Source: Nostoc sp. LEGE 12450 (GTDB lineage Bacteria; Cyanobacteriota; Cyanobacteriia; Cyanobacteriales; Nostocaceae). From it: a DNA stretch of 64,000 nt. A program made the position numbers and the translations under genes. Each line of letters begins with the position of its first letter. Within the stretch, counting starts at the first letter, position 1. Below, piece by piece: positions 10,335-20,690 of this stretch. The notes beneath the pieces are model-generated. The model had not been told where the DNA came from and ran no database searches. It saw only the letters and a list, made by a program, of their open reading frames with translations. The DNA is taken from NCBI RefSeq assembly GCF_015206895.1, contig NZ_JADEXU010000007.1, positions 34,815-98,814 on the forward strand, given 5' to 3'.

Positions 10335-11087
10335 TCCCGTGCAGAACTGAAGTTATGGGCTGATAGCCAAAGTCCACTCAAGTGGACTGAATCGATCGTT
10401 TATAGGACTTACGCACAAGTTACGGGATAACGAAATAACGTAGACTCGTAGCGGCTTGCCGAATGCTACCGCAGAAAAGCCCTTCTATCCCTGCGGGGAA
10501 GCAAGCTACGCCCAGCGGCAACCACAGGGCGATAACACGGAGAAATGAGAGTTTGAGAGATATTTATGCGTCAGTCCTAATTTGGTCCACCCTTAGTGGA
10601 CTTCAGCTATGAAACTCGGAATTCATTCCGAGGCGGGATGAAAACGCAGTACGAGATTTAAAAGATATAGCTACGGTAATTCTTGTGTTTACACTGTAGC
10701 CTTTTAGCAGAGAGAGCAGAGTTTATTGCATACAAACAAAAGCACTAAAAGTCATTTTTGCAAGAGAGCGAAAGAGCTTTTTATTACTCCCTTCCCTTCT
10801 CTCTACTTCTGCAAACAGTCGATTTTGCTCTCCATCAATTTTCGAGCTAGATACTTGTTTCAAACAAAATAAATGTACATCATCCAACTAGCTTCTATCA
10901 GTGTAATTGCGCCTATGCCTTTGGGAAGATTTTCAGCAAGTTTAGCCAATAAACAGCGAAAAAAAGCAGACATTATTTAAAAACAAAGGCTGGCTTGAAT
11001 TTAAGCGTTGTAACTCCCGTTTTTTGGCGATAACATAGAAATAAGTTTATTTCGAGCTTCTCAAACCGCCTTTGGCGTGAGTTTTTT
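10335..11087. other. 753-base spacer with nested inverted repeats (MITE) and remA leader
   Basis: No gene is supported. The left half holds a palindrome at 10371-10388 (AGTCCACT-CA-AGTGGACT), a MITE-like element (10403-10579) and a matching hairpin at 10585-10601 (GTCCAC/GTGGAC). The two palindromes bracket the element and share the GTCCAC/GTGGAC core. The right half is AT-rich and must carry the promoter of the remA-like gene. Confidence 0.55.
10403..10579. mobile_element. MITE-like element, 177 bp
   Basis: The terminal inverted repeats are TAGGACTTACGCA (10403-10415) and TGCGTCAGTCCTA (10567-10579), complementary at 12 of 13 positions. The inside has no open frame and is GC-richer than its surroundings. 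TA precedes the left end; the right side no longer has it. The ends match the better-preserved element at 36471-36612, so this is an older copy of the same family, moved by a transposase elsewhere. Confidence 0.6.
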
Positions 11088-11354
11088 ATGGAGATTCAAT
11101 TAATCAACATCGGCTTTGGTAACATTGTGTCTGCTAACCGAGTAGTTGCAATTGTCAGTCCAGAGTCTGCCCCGATTAAGCGGATTATTACCGATGCGCG
11201 GGACAGAGGTCAACTGATTGATGCAACTTACGGTCGTCGGACTAGGGCTGTAATTATCACCGATTCCAGCCACGTAATTCTGTCAGCAATTCAGCCGGAA
11301 ACGGTAGCGAATCGCTTTGTAATTTCCCGCGATCATCAAACTGTAGATAATTAA
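11088..11354 (+). CDS. remA: RemA-like regulator (DUF370)
   Basis: An 88-residue protein that matches the DUF370/RemA family along its whole length: [18 protein letters not shown] at the start, then SAPIKRII and the basic segment [16 protein letters not shown]. In Bacillus, RemA is a ring-forming DNA-binding activator of matrix genes. The role in cyanobacteria is not established. It lies directly upstream of gmk on the same strand, an arrangement shared with other bacteria. The start is the first ATG before the conserved [10 protein letters not shown]. Confidence 0.85.
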   Translation: MEIQLINIGFGNIVSANRVVAIVSPESAPIKRIITDARDRGQLIDATYGRRTRAVIITDSSHVILSAIQPETVANRFVISRDHQTVDN

Positions 11355-11519
11355 TAGTAGATTATTCCCACTCCTCTTCGTACCGGATCAGCAGTACGAT
11401 GTGAATTAGATAAGTTTTCTGTCACCCATGCTACAAATTCTTTAGTCACTAGTGGACTTGGCCGGGAACACAAGACTAATGAATAATATCTATTGATTGA
11501 TTCACAGGTTGAGGGGATA

Positions 11520-12116
11520 ATGCCAGTTTTACCCATCCAGAGTAGTGCTACCACAGAAGAATGCTTACATTTAGGCAGGTTGATTGTTTTGACTGGCCCT
11601 AGTGGAGTTGGTAAAGGCACTTTAATGCGATCGCTGCTACAACGTCATCCAGAACTTTATTTTTCCGTATCCGCAACGACTCGTTCTCCCCGTCCAGGAG
11701 AAATCGATGGCAAAAATTATTACTTTGTCAGCCTTAGTAAATTTAAACAATTAGTGGCTGAACGCGAGTTTTTAGAATGGGCAGAATTTGCTGGTAACTA
11801 TTACGGCACTCCCCGTGAAGCTGTACTTAACCAAATTCAATCTGGCAAGTTGGTAGTGCTGGAAATTGAGTTAGAAGGCGCAAGACAAATTCGTGCTTCC
11901 TTCCCCAGTGCCCTCAGCATTTTTATTTTACCGCCTTCTTTTGATGAATTGGAGAAACGGATACGCTCTCGCGCCCAAGACTCTGAAGAAGCGATCGCTC
12001 GTCGTTTACTCCGCGCCCAAGAGGAAATTCAAGCGGCAGATGAATTTGATATTCAAATCGTTAATGACGATTTTGAAACTGCTTTAAATGACATTGAAAC
12101 GGTTTTGTTTAAATAA
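11520..12116 (+). CDS. gmk: Guanylate kinase
   Basis: Phosphorylates GMP to GDP with ATP, in purine salvage and GTP supply. I choose the ATG at 11520 because GAGGGG lies four bases upstream; an ATG nine codons earlier (11493) lacks this. The 198 residues carry the P-loop GPSGVGKG (26-33), the GMP-binding segment [11 protein letters not shown], and the lid with RRL and [12 protein letters not shown] near the C-terminus. Length is normal. It is convergent with psaL across a hairpin. Confidence 0.93.
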   Translation: MPVLPIQSSATTEECLHLGRLIVLTGPSGVGKGTLMRSLLQRHPELYFSVSATTRSPRPGEIDGKNYYFVSLSKFKQLVAEREFLEWAEFAGNYYGTPREAVLNQIQSGKLVVLEIELEGARQIRASFPSALSIFILPPSFDELEKRIRSRAQDSEEAIARRLLRAQEEIQAADEFDIQIVNDDFETALNDIETVLFK

Positions 12117-12131
12117 CTTAGAAGTTAGGAG

Positions 12132-12151
12132 AGACGCGATTAATCGCGTCT
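12132..12151. repeat. 20-bp palindrome AGACGCGATTAATCGCGTCT
   Basis: A perfect 20-base palindrome in the gmk-psaL spacer. Near-identical copies lie at 16045-16064 (one central base different) and 42936-42958, all in spacers. It is probably a dispersed small repeat. Confidence 0.6.
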
Positions 12152-12157
12152 GTATGG

Positions 12158-12202
12158 AGTTAGGAGTTAGGAGTTTGAATTCATAACTTCTAACTCCTAA
12201 CT
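12158..12202. terminator. Convergent hairpin between gmk and psaL
   Basis: Arms at 12158-12175 and 12185-12202 are 18 bases each with one mismatch (AGTTAGGAGTTAG-type sequence), loop TGAATTCAT. A T-run follows on the plus strand. It lies between convergent genes and so may end both transcripts. The TTAGGAGT unit also recurs in other spacers. Confidence 0.6.
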
Positions 12203-12215
12203 TTTAATTTCTAAA

Positions 12216-12737
12216 TTAACCAAATAAACCTTGAATTATTCCCAGGTTACTAGTCAAAAAGTAAGCAACCACTGCACCACCAATACCACCAATCAAGAAA
12301 GAACTAGCAAAATTGTTCCAGCTTTCTTTAGAGTTAAAAGCATCTACCGGAGGATTGGGTACGGTAACGCTAGGAAGTGCTTTCGGCGGATTGCTATTGG
12401 AATACAGGGATAGGGCCCCGGTAAGAAGAACAACCAAGCCAATGGCTGCCAGTAAACCAGCTAAATTCGCATTATCTGTATCCCGCAGTGGGCCCAATTT
12501 GGCAAAGGGGCCAAATATCCAGTAACCATGAGCCATGCCAACTTCTAAACCGCGTCTAGCAGGAGACAGACCTGGGCGATAGGCAGGTAAGTTATTAATG
12601 AACCACTTGCTCAAGGGAGAAGCATTAACCGGGGTTTCTAGGTTTCCCAGTTGCGGATCGCGAAATGCAGGAAAAACAACTTCCCGATTTCTGGGATCGC
12701 TGGGGAGATTCTTTGATGCGTCTACAGCTTGTGCCAT
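12216..12737 (-). CDS. psaL: Photosystem I reaction centre subunit XI
   Basis: PsaL is the thylakoid membrane subunit that holds the photosystem I trimer or tetramer together. The 173-residue sequence carries the hallmark segments: RDPQLGNLETPVNAS near the N-terminus, LPAYRPGLSPARRGLEVGMAHGYW for chlorophyll binding, then two hydrophobic helices (about 90-112 and 145-167). The N-terminal extension before RDPQLGN is long but usual for filamentous cyanobacteria. The gene is the last of three PSI genes read leftward. A hairpin at 12857-12891 separates it from psaF-psaJ, so it is probably transcribed separately. Confidence 0.97.
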   Translation of the reverse strand: MAQAVDASKNLPSDPRNREVVFPAFRDPQLGNLETPVNASPLSKWFINNLPAYRPGLSPARRGLEVGMAHGYWIFGPFAKLGPLRDTDNANLAGLLAAIGLVVLLTGALSLYSNSNPPKALPSVTVPNPPVDAFNSKESWNNFASSFLIGGIGGAVVAYFLTSNLGIIQGLFG

Positions 12738-12856
12738 ATTTTATGTTCGCCTCTAAATTTAAAATGGTGGCATTTTTATATTAATAATAATTGTAGCTAA
12801 AGATGTCTTTTGGCTAAGAAGTTTAGAAAAATTAATTTAGCTACTTTTAAAAGTGT

Positions 12857-12891
12857 GAAACTCGCGATCTGTAAACAGGATCGCGAGTTTC
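12857..12891 (-). terminator. Strong hairpin downstream of psaF-psaJ
   Basis: GAAACTCGCGATC (12857-12869) pairs perfectly with GATCGCGAGTTTC (12879-12891) around a nine-base loop. It lies 120 bases past the psaJ stop and upstream of psaL. Either strand could use it; on the minus strand ACACTTTT follows, so it fits a psaF-psaJ terminator. Confidence 0.65.
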
Positions 12892-13010
12892 AAAAAACTC
12901 TTTGTGCTGCCTATTTTGATGATAATTCTGCTTACCTAAGCTGAATAAATCAACTACATAATTTTAGGAAAAACACAAGGAATTCAACTGTGCTAAATCC
13001 CATTTTCTAC

Positions 13011-13160
13011 CTATGGCAGTGGGTGGAAAAGTAAGTCGGGGAAAAAGCGGTTGAATTCAATCAAGATACCTGCTGTGATTGTCAGCCAGATGGTAGCTGC
13101 CACAGGTGCTGTGGAAATAAACTTAATCAAATATGATGATTGATCGCCTTTGTCTGCCAT
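13011..13160 (-). CDS. psaJ: Photosystem I subunit IX
   Basis: This short gene was read directly from the minus strand: 49 codons, ATG at 13160, TAG at 13011. The product begins [19 protein letters not shown], has one membrane helix (about 17-36, [20 protein letters not shown]) and ends [11 protein letters not shown], the typical PsaJ C-terminus. PsaJ is a one-helix subunit next to PsaF at the edge of the PSI core. It follows psaF by 39 bases on the same strand, the usual psaFJ operon. Confidence 0.97.
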   Translation of the reverse strand: MADKGDQSSYLIKFISTAPVAATIWLTITAGILIEFNRFFPDLLFHPLP

Positions 13161-13199
13161 GAATTTATTCTCCAAAACGAATGAATTAGTTAAGCTGAT

Positions 13200-13694
13200 T
13201 TAGCGTGGGGAAATAGGGATTTCTGAATCCTTCGCTGCTAATTTCCCAGAGAGAAACTCTTGCAGTGCTGCGACTGGCCAAGTAAAGCCTGACGCAATGA
13301 TAGGGAGTGCCAAACCAAGATCGATTTGGATTTCTTTTAGTTCAGTGTCAGATTCCTTTTTGATTGCTTGCAGATAGGTACGACCTACCCAGCCAATCCA
13401 ACCAGCAATATATAGAAACAGAATGCTGGGGATCAAAAAGTCACCAGCTCGATCAAGACGACCATCAACAATTAAGTGGGGGTAGCCTTCAGGGCCGCAC
13501 AGTGCCTGAGAATAACGCTCAAACCGCTTTTTCCCTGATTGGGGGTCAGCAGTTGTATTACGGGCATTAGCTGCTAGCTCTTGAAAAGCGGGATTGTCCT
13601 TGCACGGTGTCAAATTAGCCCCTAAAGCTTGTGCTGGGGAGGCAAAATTGAACCAAAGACAAATCGCTAACATCAAAGCAAACAATCGTCGCAT
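13200..13694 (-). CDS. psaF: Photosystem I reaction centre subunit III
   Basis: PsaF sits on the lumenal side of PSI and, in some organisms, docks plastocyanin or cytochrome c6. The 164-residue precursor has a signal peptide (about 1-23, cleavage after PAQA), then a lumenal domain with the two conserved cysteines ([10 protein letters not shown] and [11 protein letters not shown]). A membrane helix pair follows (about 88-106 and 125-146). The start is the only ATG in front of the signal peptide, preceded by AAAGGAAAC. It is the first gene of psaF-psaJ; the 267 bases upstream, shared with divergent tsaD, must hold its promoter. Confidence 0.97.
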   Translation of the reverse strand: MRRLFALMLAICLWFNFASPAQALGANLTPCKDNPAFQELAANARNTTADPQSGKKRFERYSQALCGPEGYPHLIVDGRLDRAGDFLIPSILFLYIAGWIGWVGRTYLQAIKKESDTELKEIQIDLGLALPIIASGFTWPVAALQEFLSGKLAAKDSEIPISPR

Positions 13695-13961
13695 AGAGTT
13701 GTTTCCTTTTATTACAAAACAAGAAGTTCTTTGTACAAAACGAAGCGGCTTGTACAGCTGTTTATTTGCATAACTAGGAAGTCATCATACTCTTGGGTGG
13801 GAACCGAGTAAAGTTTAAGTAAATAAAAGTTAAAGCTTCTCAACCAAAATAGAGTGTGAAGTCTTGAGTGCTGAGTATAAGAATTGTTGTTGTAGGGTAG
13901 TAAAGAAGCAAGATTTTCTCTTGATTACTCTGGACTCCAGACTCAGCAATCATTACTTTAA

Positions 13962-15011
13962 ATGACAACCGTTTTAGCAATAGAAACCAGTTGTGATGAA
14001 ACTGCCGTCGCAATTGTTAACAATCGTAAAGTTTGTAGCAGTATTGTCGCCTCGCAAATTCCAGTCCATCAGCAGTATGGCGGGGTAGTGCCGGAAGTCG
14101 CATCTCGCCAGCACTTGGAAACGATAAATGTTGCGATCGCACAAGCCTTAAAGCAAGCCCAGCTAGACTGGGGACAAATTGACGCAATTGCTGCCACTTG
14201 TGCGCCCGGACTCGTAGGAGCGCTGTTAGTGGGGTTAACTGCTGCCAAAACCCTAGCAATGGTACACAACAAGCCATTTTTGGGAGTTCATCACCTCGAA
14301 GGTCACATTTATGCAACTTACTTGAGCGAATCAAGTCTAAATCCCCCTTTCTTGAGTTTATTAGTTTCTGGCGGACATACAAGCTTGATTTTCGTAAAAG
14401 ATTGTGGTAATTACGAAACACTGGGGCAAACCCGTGATGATGCTGCGGGTGAAGCCTTTGATAAAGTGGCGCGATTGTTAAAGCTGGGTTATCCGGGTGG
14501 TCCAGTAATTGACAAGTTGGCACAACAAGGAAATCCCCAAGCCTTTGCTCTACCAGAAGGAAAAGTTTCTTTACCTGGCGGTGGGTTTCATCGTTATGAT
14601 GCGAGTTTTAGTGGGTTAAAAACGGCTGTATTGCGTTTAGTGCAGCAATTAGAGAAAGATGGTGGACAAGTGCCAGTGGCAGATGTAGCAGCTAGCTTTC
14701 AGGAAACCGTAGCGCGATCGCTAACCAAAAGAGCGATCGCCTGTGCCCTAGACTATGGTCTAGATACAATTGCTATTGGTGGCGGTGTAGCAGCTAATAG
14801 TGGGTTGAGAAAAAACCTCCAAGCTGCCGCCGTTAAACATAACCTCCGCGTCCTATTCCCGCCTCTGAAGTTTTGTACCGATAACGCCGCCATGATCGGC
14901 TGTGCCGCCGCCGATCATCTATCTCATGGTCATACATCGCCTCTCACGCTAGGCGTTGAGTCTAGGTTAGCGCTGACCCAAGTGATGAAGTTATATCACC
15001 CTCTTGAGTAG
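13962..15011 (+). CDS. tsaD: tRNA N6-adenosine threonylcarbamoyltransferase
   Basis: With TsaB and TsaE, TsaD moves the threonylcarbamoyl group from TC-AMP to A37 of ANN-decoding tRNAs (t6A). The 349 residues carry the ASKHA-fold start [14 protein letters not shown], the metal-binding HHLEGH (H111 and H115), SGGHT and the nucleotide-binding [12 protein letters not shown]. The family-typical ending DNAAMIG is present. tsaC, which makes TC-AMP, is also in this window at 20691, but the two are not in one operon. Confidence 0.95.
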   Translation: MTTVLAIETSCDETAVAIVNNRKVCSSIVASQIPVHQQYGGVVPEVASRQHLETINVAIAQALKQAQLDWGQIDAIAATCAPGLVGALLVGLTAAKTLAMVHNKPFLGVHHLEGHIYATYLSESSLNPPFLSLLVSGGHTSLIFVKDCGNYETLGQTRDDAAGEAFDKVARLLKLGYPGGPVIDKLAQQGNPQAFALPEGKVSLPGGGFHRYDASFSGLKTAVLRLVQQLEKDGGQVPVADVAASFQETVARSLTKRAIACALDYGLDTIAIGGGVAANSGLRKNLQAAAVKHNLRVLFPPLKFCTDNAAMIGCAAADHLSHGHTSPLTLGVESRLALTQVMKLYHPLE

Positions 15012-15080
15012 TTATTTGTCCTTTGTCGTTTGTTATTTGTTACTTGTGACCACCAATGCCCAATACCCAATTCCCAATGC
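15012..15080. repeat. Short-motif intergenic repeat between tsaD and hydrolase
   Basis: Runs of TTTGTCCTTTGTCGTTTG-type sequence are followed by CCAATGCCCAATACCCAATT and CTAATGACTAATGAC. These are the same short motifs as at 33385-33472, 35408-35470 and 60750-60830. The stretch fills the gap between two convergent genes. Confidence 0.5.
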
Positions 15081-15992
15081 CTAATGACTAATGACTATCG
15101 ACCGAATGCGATCGGCCACTTCATCCGGCTGTTCCAACATAGCCAGGTGTCCGCAATTAGGAATTTCCAAAACATTGTCACCACAGTATTGAAACAGTCT
15201 GTGAAAGCTAGCTAAATGGCGTACATACTTGGGTTCCATAACCTTATCCTCAGCACCAGCCAAAAAATAAACTGGCTGCTTCAGCTGGGATACTAGCTCA
15301 GGTAAACGATTGATTTCTTCCTCCGTTGTGGAATCTAACAGAGTTCCTAACGCTGCTTCTGGGTCAGCCACAACGAAATCAATCAGCCTTTGACGTGCCC
15401 AATGGCGGTCTAAAGGACGGACTACACTGGCTCTAGTAAACAGCAAATCAATCAAAGGCACTTGGGAGAGCCAACGCGGGCGGACTTGCAAAAATTTCTG
15501 ACCCGCCGAGCGAAACTGCTCAAAAGCTTCTTTCAGGTAAATACCACCGCCAGCGTTGATACAGATAACTCCCTTGATACAATCAGGTATTTGATCTGCT
15601 CCCCAAAGCGCGATCGTACCTCCCAAGGAGTGACCAATTAGCCAAGCACTACTAATATTCAGCTGTTTTAGGAGAATGGCTAAATCCTGAGCATAAGCAA
15701 CAGGAGTATAAAGAGAATCGATTGGTGAACCAAGCGCACTATTCGAGATGGGGATCAGACTTAGAGACGTTTGTACCCGACTAAAATCGGTTTGTACCTG
15801 GGACTGGGATTCACCAAAACCCCGCAAATCATAGGAAAGGCACTGCAAATCATCTGATAGGCGGGAAATCACAGGTTGCCAATATCCACGGCTATTGAGC
15901 CAACCGTGGATAAATACTAAAGCGTGGGGGCAGGAAGTGGGAGCCGTTAGCTCGTATGCGTGTGGAACGCCCAAGATTTCGATAGTTGCCAT
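15081..15992 (-). CDS. Alpha/beta hydrolase
   Basis: A 303-residue alpha/beta-hydrolase-fold protein. The oxyanion segment is FIHGWLNS (28-35), the nucleophile elbow GHSLGG with S122, the acid probably D in AGAEDKV near 248, and the base H in NCGHLAMLEQ near 285, so the triad looks intact. No signal peptide is visible and the protein should be cytoplasmic. The substrate cannot be told; relatives include esterases and C-C hydrolases. Single gene, convergent with tsaD. Confidence 0.85.
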   Translation of the reverse strand: MATIEILGVPHAYELTAPTSCPHALVFIHGWLNSRGYWQPVISRLSDDLQCLSYDLRGFGESQSQVQTDFSRVQTSLSLIPISNSALGSPIDSLYTPVAYAQDLAILLKQLNISSAWLIGHSLGGTIALWGADQIPDCIKGVICINAGGGIYLKEAFEQFRSAGQKFLQVRPRWLSQVPLIDLLFTRASVVRPLDRHWARQRLIDFVVADPEAALGTLLDSTTEEEINRLPELVSQLKQPVYFLAGAEDKVMEPKYVRHLASFHRLFQYCGDNVLEIPNCGHLAMLEQPDEVADRIRSIVISH

Positions 15993-16044
15993 GTTTATAT
16001 CGTACCCCGAAGGGCGGGTGCGACTAAATACGGAATAGGAAAAT

Positions 16045-16064
16045 AGACGCGATTGATCGCGTCT
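16045..16064. repeat. 20-bp palindrome AGACGCGATTGATCGCGTCT
   Basis: Second copy of the palindromic repeat seen at 12132-12151, with one central change. It lies in the spacer between two minus-strand genes. Confidence 0.6.
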
Positions 16065-16143
16065 GCACAGGAGTTAAGAATTAGTAATTGTTAATTTTTA
16101 ATTACGAATTACGAATTATTTAACTCATAACTCCTCACTTTTC

Positions 16144-16863
16144 TCATTTCCCCAGCAACCTCTGTCGCACTCCCTCGGCAATTTTGTGACCGAGATATTC
16201 AGGAATAAGGCTTTCATTTGGCCCCAATAAGTAGAGAATTAGCCGTGTACGTCCACGCCAAACCAATAAATTGGCATTGACTACCAGCAGGTCTTCCTGC
16301 CAGATGGCGTACATCACTTTGTAGAATAATCCTGGTTGATTATCGGCTTCAATCACCAAGGCAGGGAGATGAAAGACCGGATCGACATAGAACTCAGTTT
16401 GTACCTGCTCTAAGCCAGTATCAAGATTAAATTCTACAGCCAGCATCTCTTCTACCTCAAACCGACCTCCTAAAGCCTCGCGGATGGCACGACAGACATT
16501 TTCTGCGGTTTTCTCGGTCAAGGCTTTACTACCACGAGATACCAACAATTTGATAAAAACTAGCATTGGCGGACGGATCTGACCGTATAGGCTCAGACCG
16601 TGAATAGTCAACCCATAAGCTGCTAGTACACCAAAAATATCGCTGAGGAGAAAAGACTGGTTACGGTAAGCAAAATGCAAAGCACTTTTACTGCCTTCCG
16701 GTTTCAGTTCAATCACAGCGCGTCTAGTTTTATACAGACGGTAGGCTAGGCGCAAATTTTGCAGTTGAATCTCACTGCTGACGAATTGCTCATAAAACTG
16801 GGGAAACGCTCGGTTAAAGCGCTTTAGAAGTTCCAGTGTTGAAGATTTTAAACCAGAAGCCAT
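16144..16863 (-). CDS. ACT-like domain protein, cyanobacterial
   Basis: A 239-residue soluble protein with two ACT-like regions: residues about 70-125 (SDIFGVLAAYGLTIHGLSL) and about 170-225 (IEADNQPGLFYKVMYAIW, then VNANLLVWRGRTRLILYLL). This order resembles the C-terminal ACT pair of uridylyltransferase GlnD, without the nucleotidyltransferase or HD domains. ACT pairs usually bind amino acids or similar small ligands, so a sensory role is an inference. No catalytic motif is visible. Single gene. Confidence 0.6.
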   Translation of the reverse strand: MASGLKSSTLELLKRFNRAFPQFYEQFVSSEIQLQNLRLAYRLYKTRRAVIELKPEGSKSALHFAYRNQSFLLSDIFGVLAAYGLTIHGLSLYGQIRPPMLVFIKLLVSRGSKALTEKTAENVCRAIREALGGRFEVEEMLAVEFNLDTGLEQVQTEFYVDPVFHLPALVIEADNQPGLFYKVMYAIWQEDLLVVNANLLVWRGRTRLILYLLGPNESLIPEYLGHKIAEGVRQRLLGK

Positions 16864-17919
<1,056 letters not shown>

Positions 17920-17979
17920 CGTTCAATCAAAATAAAACCCGATTTGCATAAGAAAATCTATTATTTTGATGTAGTTTTG

Positions 17980-18042
17980 AAAGGTTCAGCCGACAAGGGC
18001 GCAAGTATATATCTTGTAGAACTTAAGTCGGCATAAACCTTT
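17980..18042. terminator. Inverted repeat after GNAT gene
   Basis: AAAGGTT and GCCGAC in the left arm (17980-17994) pair with GTCGGC and AACCTTT in the right arm (18027-18042), with a small internal bulge. It lies 60 bases past the stop. No T-run follows, so factor-independent termination is uncertain. Confidence 0.4.
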
Positions 18043-18202
18043 ATCGGTGTAAAAATCTAAAATCTAATCTATCTTGTTCTTGGCAAGGGAAAAAAGATTA
18101 GGCATAAGCCATATAATGTGATATAGTGACCTTAATGCTTTTGGTAAAGCGCGATCGCTTTAATGGGATAAAACCAAACTTCCAAAAGTAGATGAGTATA
18201 AC

Positions 18203-18276
18203 CGGGATGTAGCGCAGCTTGGTAGCGCGCCTGCTTTGGGAGCAGGATGCCGCAGGTTCAAATCCTGTCATCCCGA
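18203..18276 (+). tRNA. trnP: tRNA-Pro (anticodon TGG)
   Basis: The 74-base sequence folds as a tRNA. The acceptor stem is CGGGATG (18203-18209) with CATCCCG (18269-18275) and discriminator A. The anticodon stem is CCTGC/GCAGG around loop TTTGGGA (anticodon TGG), and the T arm is GCAGG-TTCAAAT-CCTGT. CCA is not encoded. An inverted repeat AAGTAAA/TTTACTT at 18301-18323 may end the transcript. Confidence 0.97.
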
Positions 18277-18877
18277 TTTAAGTGATATGTTTAACAGCTA
18301 AAGTAAATTGACAAAGTTTACTTGCTAGGTAATGCAATTAAATTGTACATTTTTACCGATAATAGCAATTTGCCTGTTATAGTTTTGGATTAACTGTTGA
18401 AGTCTAACAAGCAAATTTCACCCTAAAGCAGTAAGATATTCCTGATACTGAGCTTTGTATCGATTTGAGAAGATATTAAAGCAAGCGCGATGGAACGATT
18501 GATTAAGTAATAGCGTCACCCGCTCTTAGAGAAAGCCGATAGAATGGCATTTATCATATCCAAGGTCGAGAGACTAAGAAACTTTTCACCGTTTGAGAAG
18601 ACATATAGTAGGCATCTACAGCATTTCGTGGTGAATAGCAAAGCGAAATCGAGAAGAACACAACTTTAGTACTGTCGATTTGTGAAAACGATACTATAGC
18701 AACCTTCAATAGCTGGGGAATATTGGATTTTGACCGTTGATGCTTAACACTAAACCTCAACGCGCACAATGAATTTTTCCCAACTGAAATAGATTGCTAT
18801 ATAACTAAAGCTAGTTGGTGCTGTGCAAATCCAACCATTTGTTTAATTTAATTAGATTATTGATGCGAGGAGCAGTC
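18277..18877. other. 600-base spacer between tRNA-Pro and Tic22 gene
   Basis: Beyond the small inverted repeat at 18301-18323 I see no gene. A 71-codon minus-strand frame at 18554-18769 has no family resemblance or ribosome site and is not accepted. The right end carries the leader of the Tic22 gene with GAGGAG before its ATG. Confidence 0.45.
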
Positions 18878-19690
18878 ATGAAATCATTTATTCGCTTAGG
18901 CGCAACATTGGGTATAGCTGGCAGTGTATTTTTAGCGGGACTTTCAGGAATAGGCAATCTACCGGGAATAGGCAATCTAGAGGCAGTAGCGTTGCCACAA
19001 GATCAGATAGTGAAAAAGCTCCAAGAAGTACCTGTATTCACCCTTACTAATCCTAAAGGCGAATTTGTAGTTCTTTCGAGGAAAAACAACAATGCGTCCA
19101 AGCCGATCTCACAAGTAGGATTTTTTATTAGCAAGCAAGATGCTCAAAAATTTCTTGATAATCGGCTCAAAAAAGAAAATCCCCAATTGGCAAGCACTTT
19201 ACAGGTGAGACCTTTATCCCTGGCAGACTACTATAAAATAGTCCAAGAAAGCAAAAAGAAATCAGACTCTGTAATTTATACTTTAGTCCCGACGCAAGCA
19301 CAGGTAGCTTCAGCAACAAGTATGCTGAATCAAAATGGTAAAAAAGGGGAGCAATTCAATGGGATTCCCTTATTTGTACCCAAATTTAAGAAAGATAATA
19401 GCTATTTGACCATTCCCTTGGCAAAAGGCAACGAGCGGTACATCCCATTCTTTTTTGAAAAAGAGCAAGCAGTGGCTCTGTTAGACCAATTCAAAAAAGC
19501 CGTACCCAAGGAAGCAGAGAACACTGAAATTCAGGTAGTGGATTTGTACGGTGTTATGGAGGCTCTCAATAGCAGCAGCGACCCTAGTATTAATAAAATT
19601 GTTCTGTATCCATCACGGGAGTCCATCAATTTTATTCGCTCACTTGCGCCGAATCAATCCCCAGCTGCTGCGCCCGCTCCGAAAAAATAA
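18878..19690 (+). CDS. Tic22-family protein
   Basis: A 270-residue exported protein. I choose the ATG at 18878 because GAGGAG lies six bases upstream and a signal peptide follows directly (about 1-35, hydrophobic IAGSVFLAGLSGI); an earlier in-frame ATG at 18815 has neither. The mature part matches the Tic22 family: VPVFTLTNPKGEFVVL, then VGFFISKQDAQKFLD and the repeated half PFFFEKEQAVALLDQFKK. In Anabaena a Tic22 homologue sits in the periplasm and thylakoids and supports outer membrane biogenesis. A short Ala/Pro tail ends the protein. prmC follows 30 bases downstream. Confidence 0.85.
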   Translation: MKSFIRLGATLGIAGSVFLAGLSGIGNLPGIGNLEAVALPQDQIVKKLQEVPVFTLTNPKGEFVVLSRKNNNASKPISQVGFFISKQDAQKFLDNRLKKENPQLASTLQVRPLSLADYYKIVQESKKKSDSVIYTLVPTQAQVASATSMLNQNGKKGEQFNGIPLFVPKFKKDNSYLTIPLAKGNERYIPFFFEKEQAVALLDQFKKAVPKEAENTEIQVVDLYGVMEALNSSSDPSINKIVLYPSRESINFIRSLAPNQSPAAAPAPKK

Positions 19691-19720
19691 AATAACGGTT
19701 ATGTACTCCAAGGTTGAGGC

Positions 19721-20611
19721 ATGGGGGAGAAGCATCTGATAGTTTCTGGTTTACAACTTTGGCAGTGGCGAAATGCAGCCCTTGAAGCAGCGATCGCCAC
19801 TGATGTCCCAACAATGGAGGTAGATTGGCTACTCTTAGAAGTTGCTGGGTTAGACCGCTTGGCACTGCGTTTGGAGTCTTTTAAAAACTGGCCGCAAATT
19901 CAGCTGCAATTACCTCTAGAAAAGTTAGACCAGCTATGGCAGAGGCGATTAAACGATCGCTTACCAGTGCAGTATATTGCTGGTGTGACACCTTGGCGTA
20001 ACTTTCAAATCGCGGTGTCAAGTGCCGTTTTGATTCCCAGACCAGAGACAGAGAGCTTAATTGACTTAGCTTTAGCAGCAGCTAGCGGTGTATCAGGACA
20101 TTGGGCAGATTTAGGTACTGGGAGTGGAGCGATCGCCATCGGATTAGCAGATGTCTTGCCAAAAGCAACAATTCATGCAGTTGATTACAGTTTAGAAGCT
20201 CTAGCGATCGCTCGAACCAACGCTGCTAATTTGGGTTTTGCTGACCGGATTGAATTTTATCAAGGTTCTTGGTGGGAGCCACTAGCATTTCTCAAAGGTC
20301 AGTTTAGTGGTATGGTGTCAAATCCTCCTTACATACCCACCAGCACCTTACCTACATTGCAACCAGAAGTAGTTAACCATGAACCACATCTAGCTTTGGA
20401 TGGTGGTGGTGATGGCTTAGATTGCATTCGCCATTTGATAGAAATTTCTCCCAGTTATTTACAATCTGGCGGTGTCTGGTTAATTGAGATGATGGCAGGA
20501 CAGGCGGATGCAGTGCGAGAACTTTTGCAAAATCAAGGTAGCTATTGTAAGATTCAAATTCACGCTGATTTAGCTGGAATTGAACGCTTTGCCCTTGCCT
20601 ACAAAAGTTAG
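19721..20611 (+). CDS. prmC: Release factor glutamine methyltransferase
   Basis: PrmC methylates the Gln of the GGQ motif in peptide release factors, using S-adenosylmethionine. The 296-residue protein has an N-terminal helical domain, the linker IPRPETESLID, the SAM-binding loop DLGTGSGAIAIGL and the signature NPPYIP that holds the substrate Gln. Length is normal. It lies between the Tic22 gene and tsaC on the same strand. Confidence 0.93.
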   Translation: MGEKHLIVSGLQLWQWRNAALEAAIATDVPTMEVDWLLLEVAGLDRLALRLESFKNWPQIQLQLPLEKLDQLWQRRLNDRLPVQYIAGVTPWRNFQIAVSSAVLIPRPETESLIDLALAAASGVSGHWADLGTGSGAIAIGLADVLPKATIHAVDYSLEALAIARTNAANLGFADRIEFYQGSWWEPLAFLKGQFSGMVSNPPYIPTSTLPTLQPEVVNHEPHLALDGGGDGLDCIRHLIEISPSYLQSGGVWLIEMMAGQADAVRELLQNQGSYCKIQIHADLAGIERFALAYKS

Positions 20612-20619
20612 GAAATAGG

Positions 20620-20676
20620 GTATGGGGTATGGAGCATGGGGCATAGCGCATAGGGAAAATGCTCCATACTCTATAC
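20620..20676. repeat. Inverted repeat between prmC and tsaC
   Basis: Arms 20620-20637 and 20659-20676 (GTATGG.GTATGGAGCAT type) are complementary over 18 bases with about two mismatches and a 21-base loop. It fills the short gap and ends 14 bases before the tsaC ATG. It may end prmC transcripts or shield the tsaC ribosome site. Confidence 0.5.
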
Positions 20677-20690
20677 CTGTACCCATAAAA

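Noticed and set aside
14017..14523. 168-codon minus-strand frame
   Set aside because: It is antisense to tsaD, whose motifs are intact.
18554..18769. 71-codon minus-strand frame in the tRNA-Tic22 spacer
   Set aside because: No ribosome site, no known family, not part of any unit.
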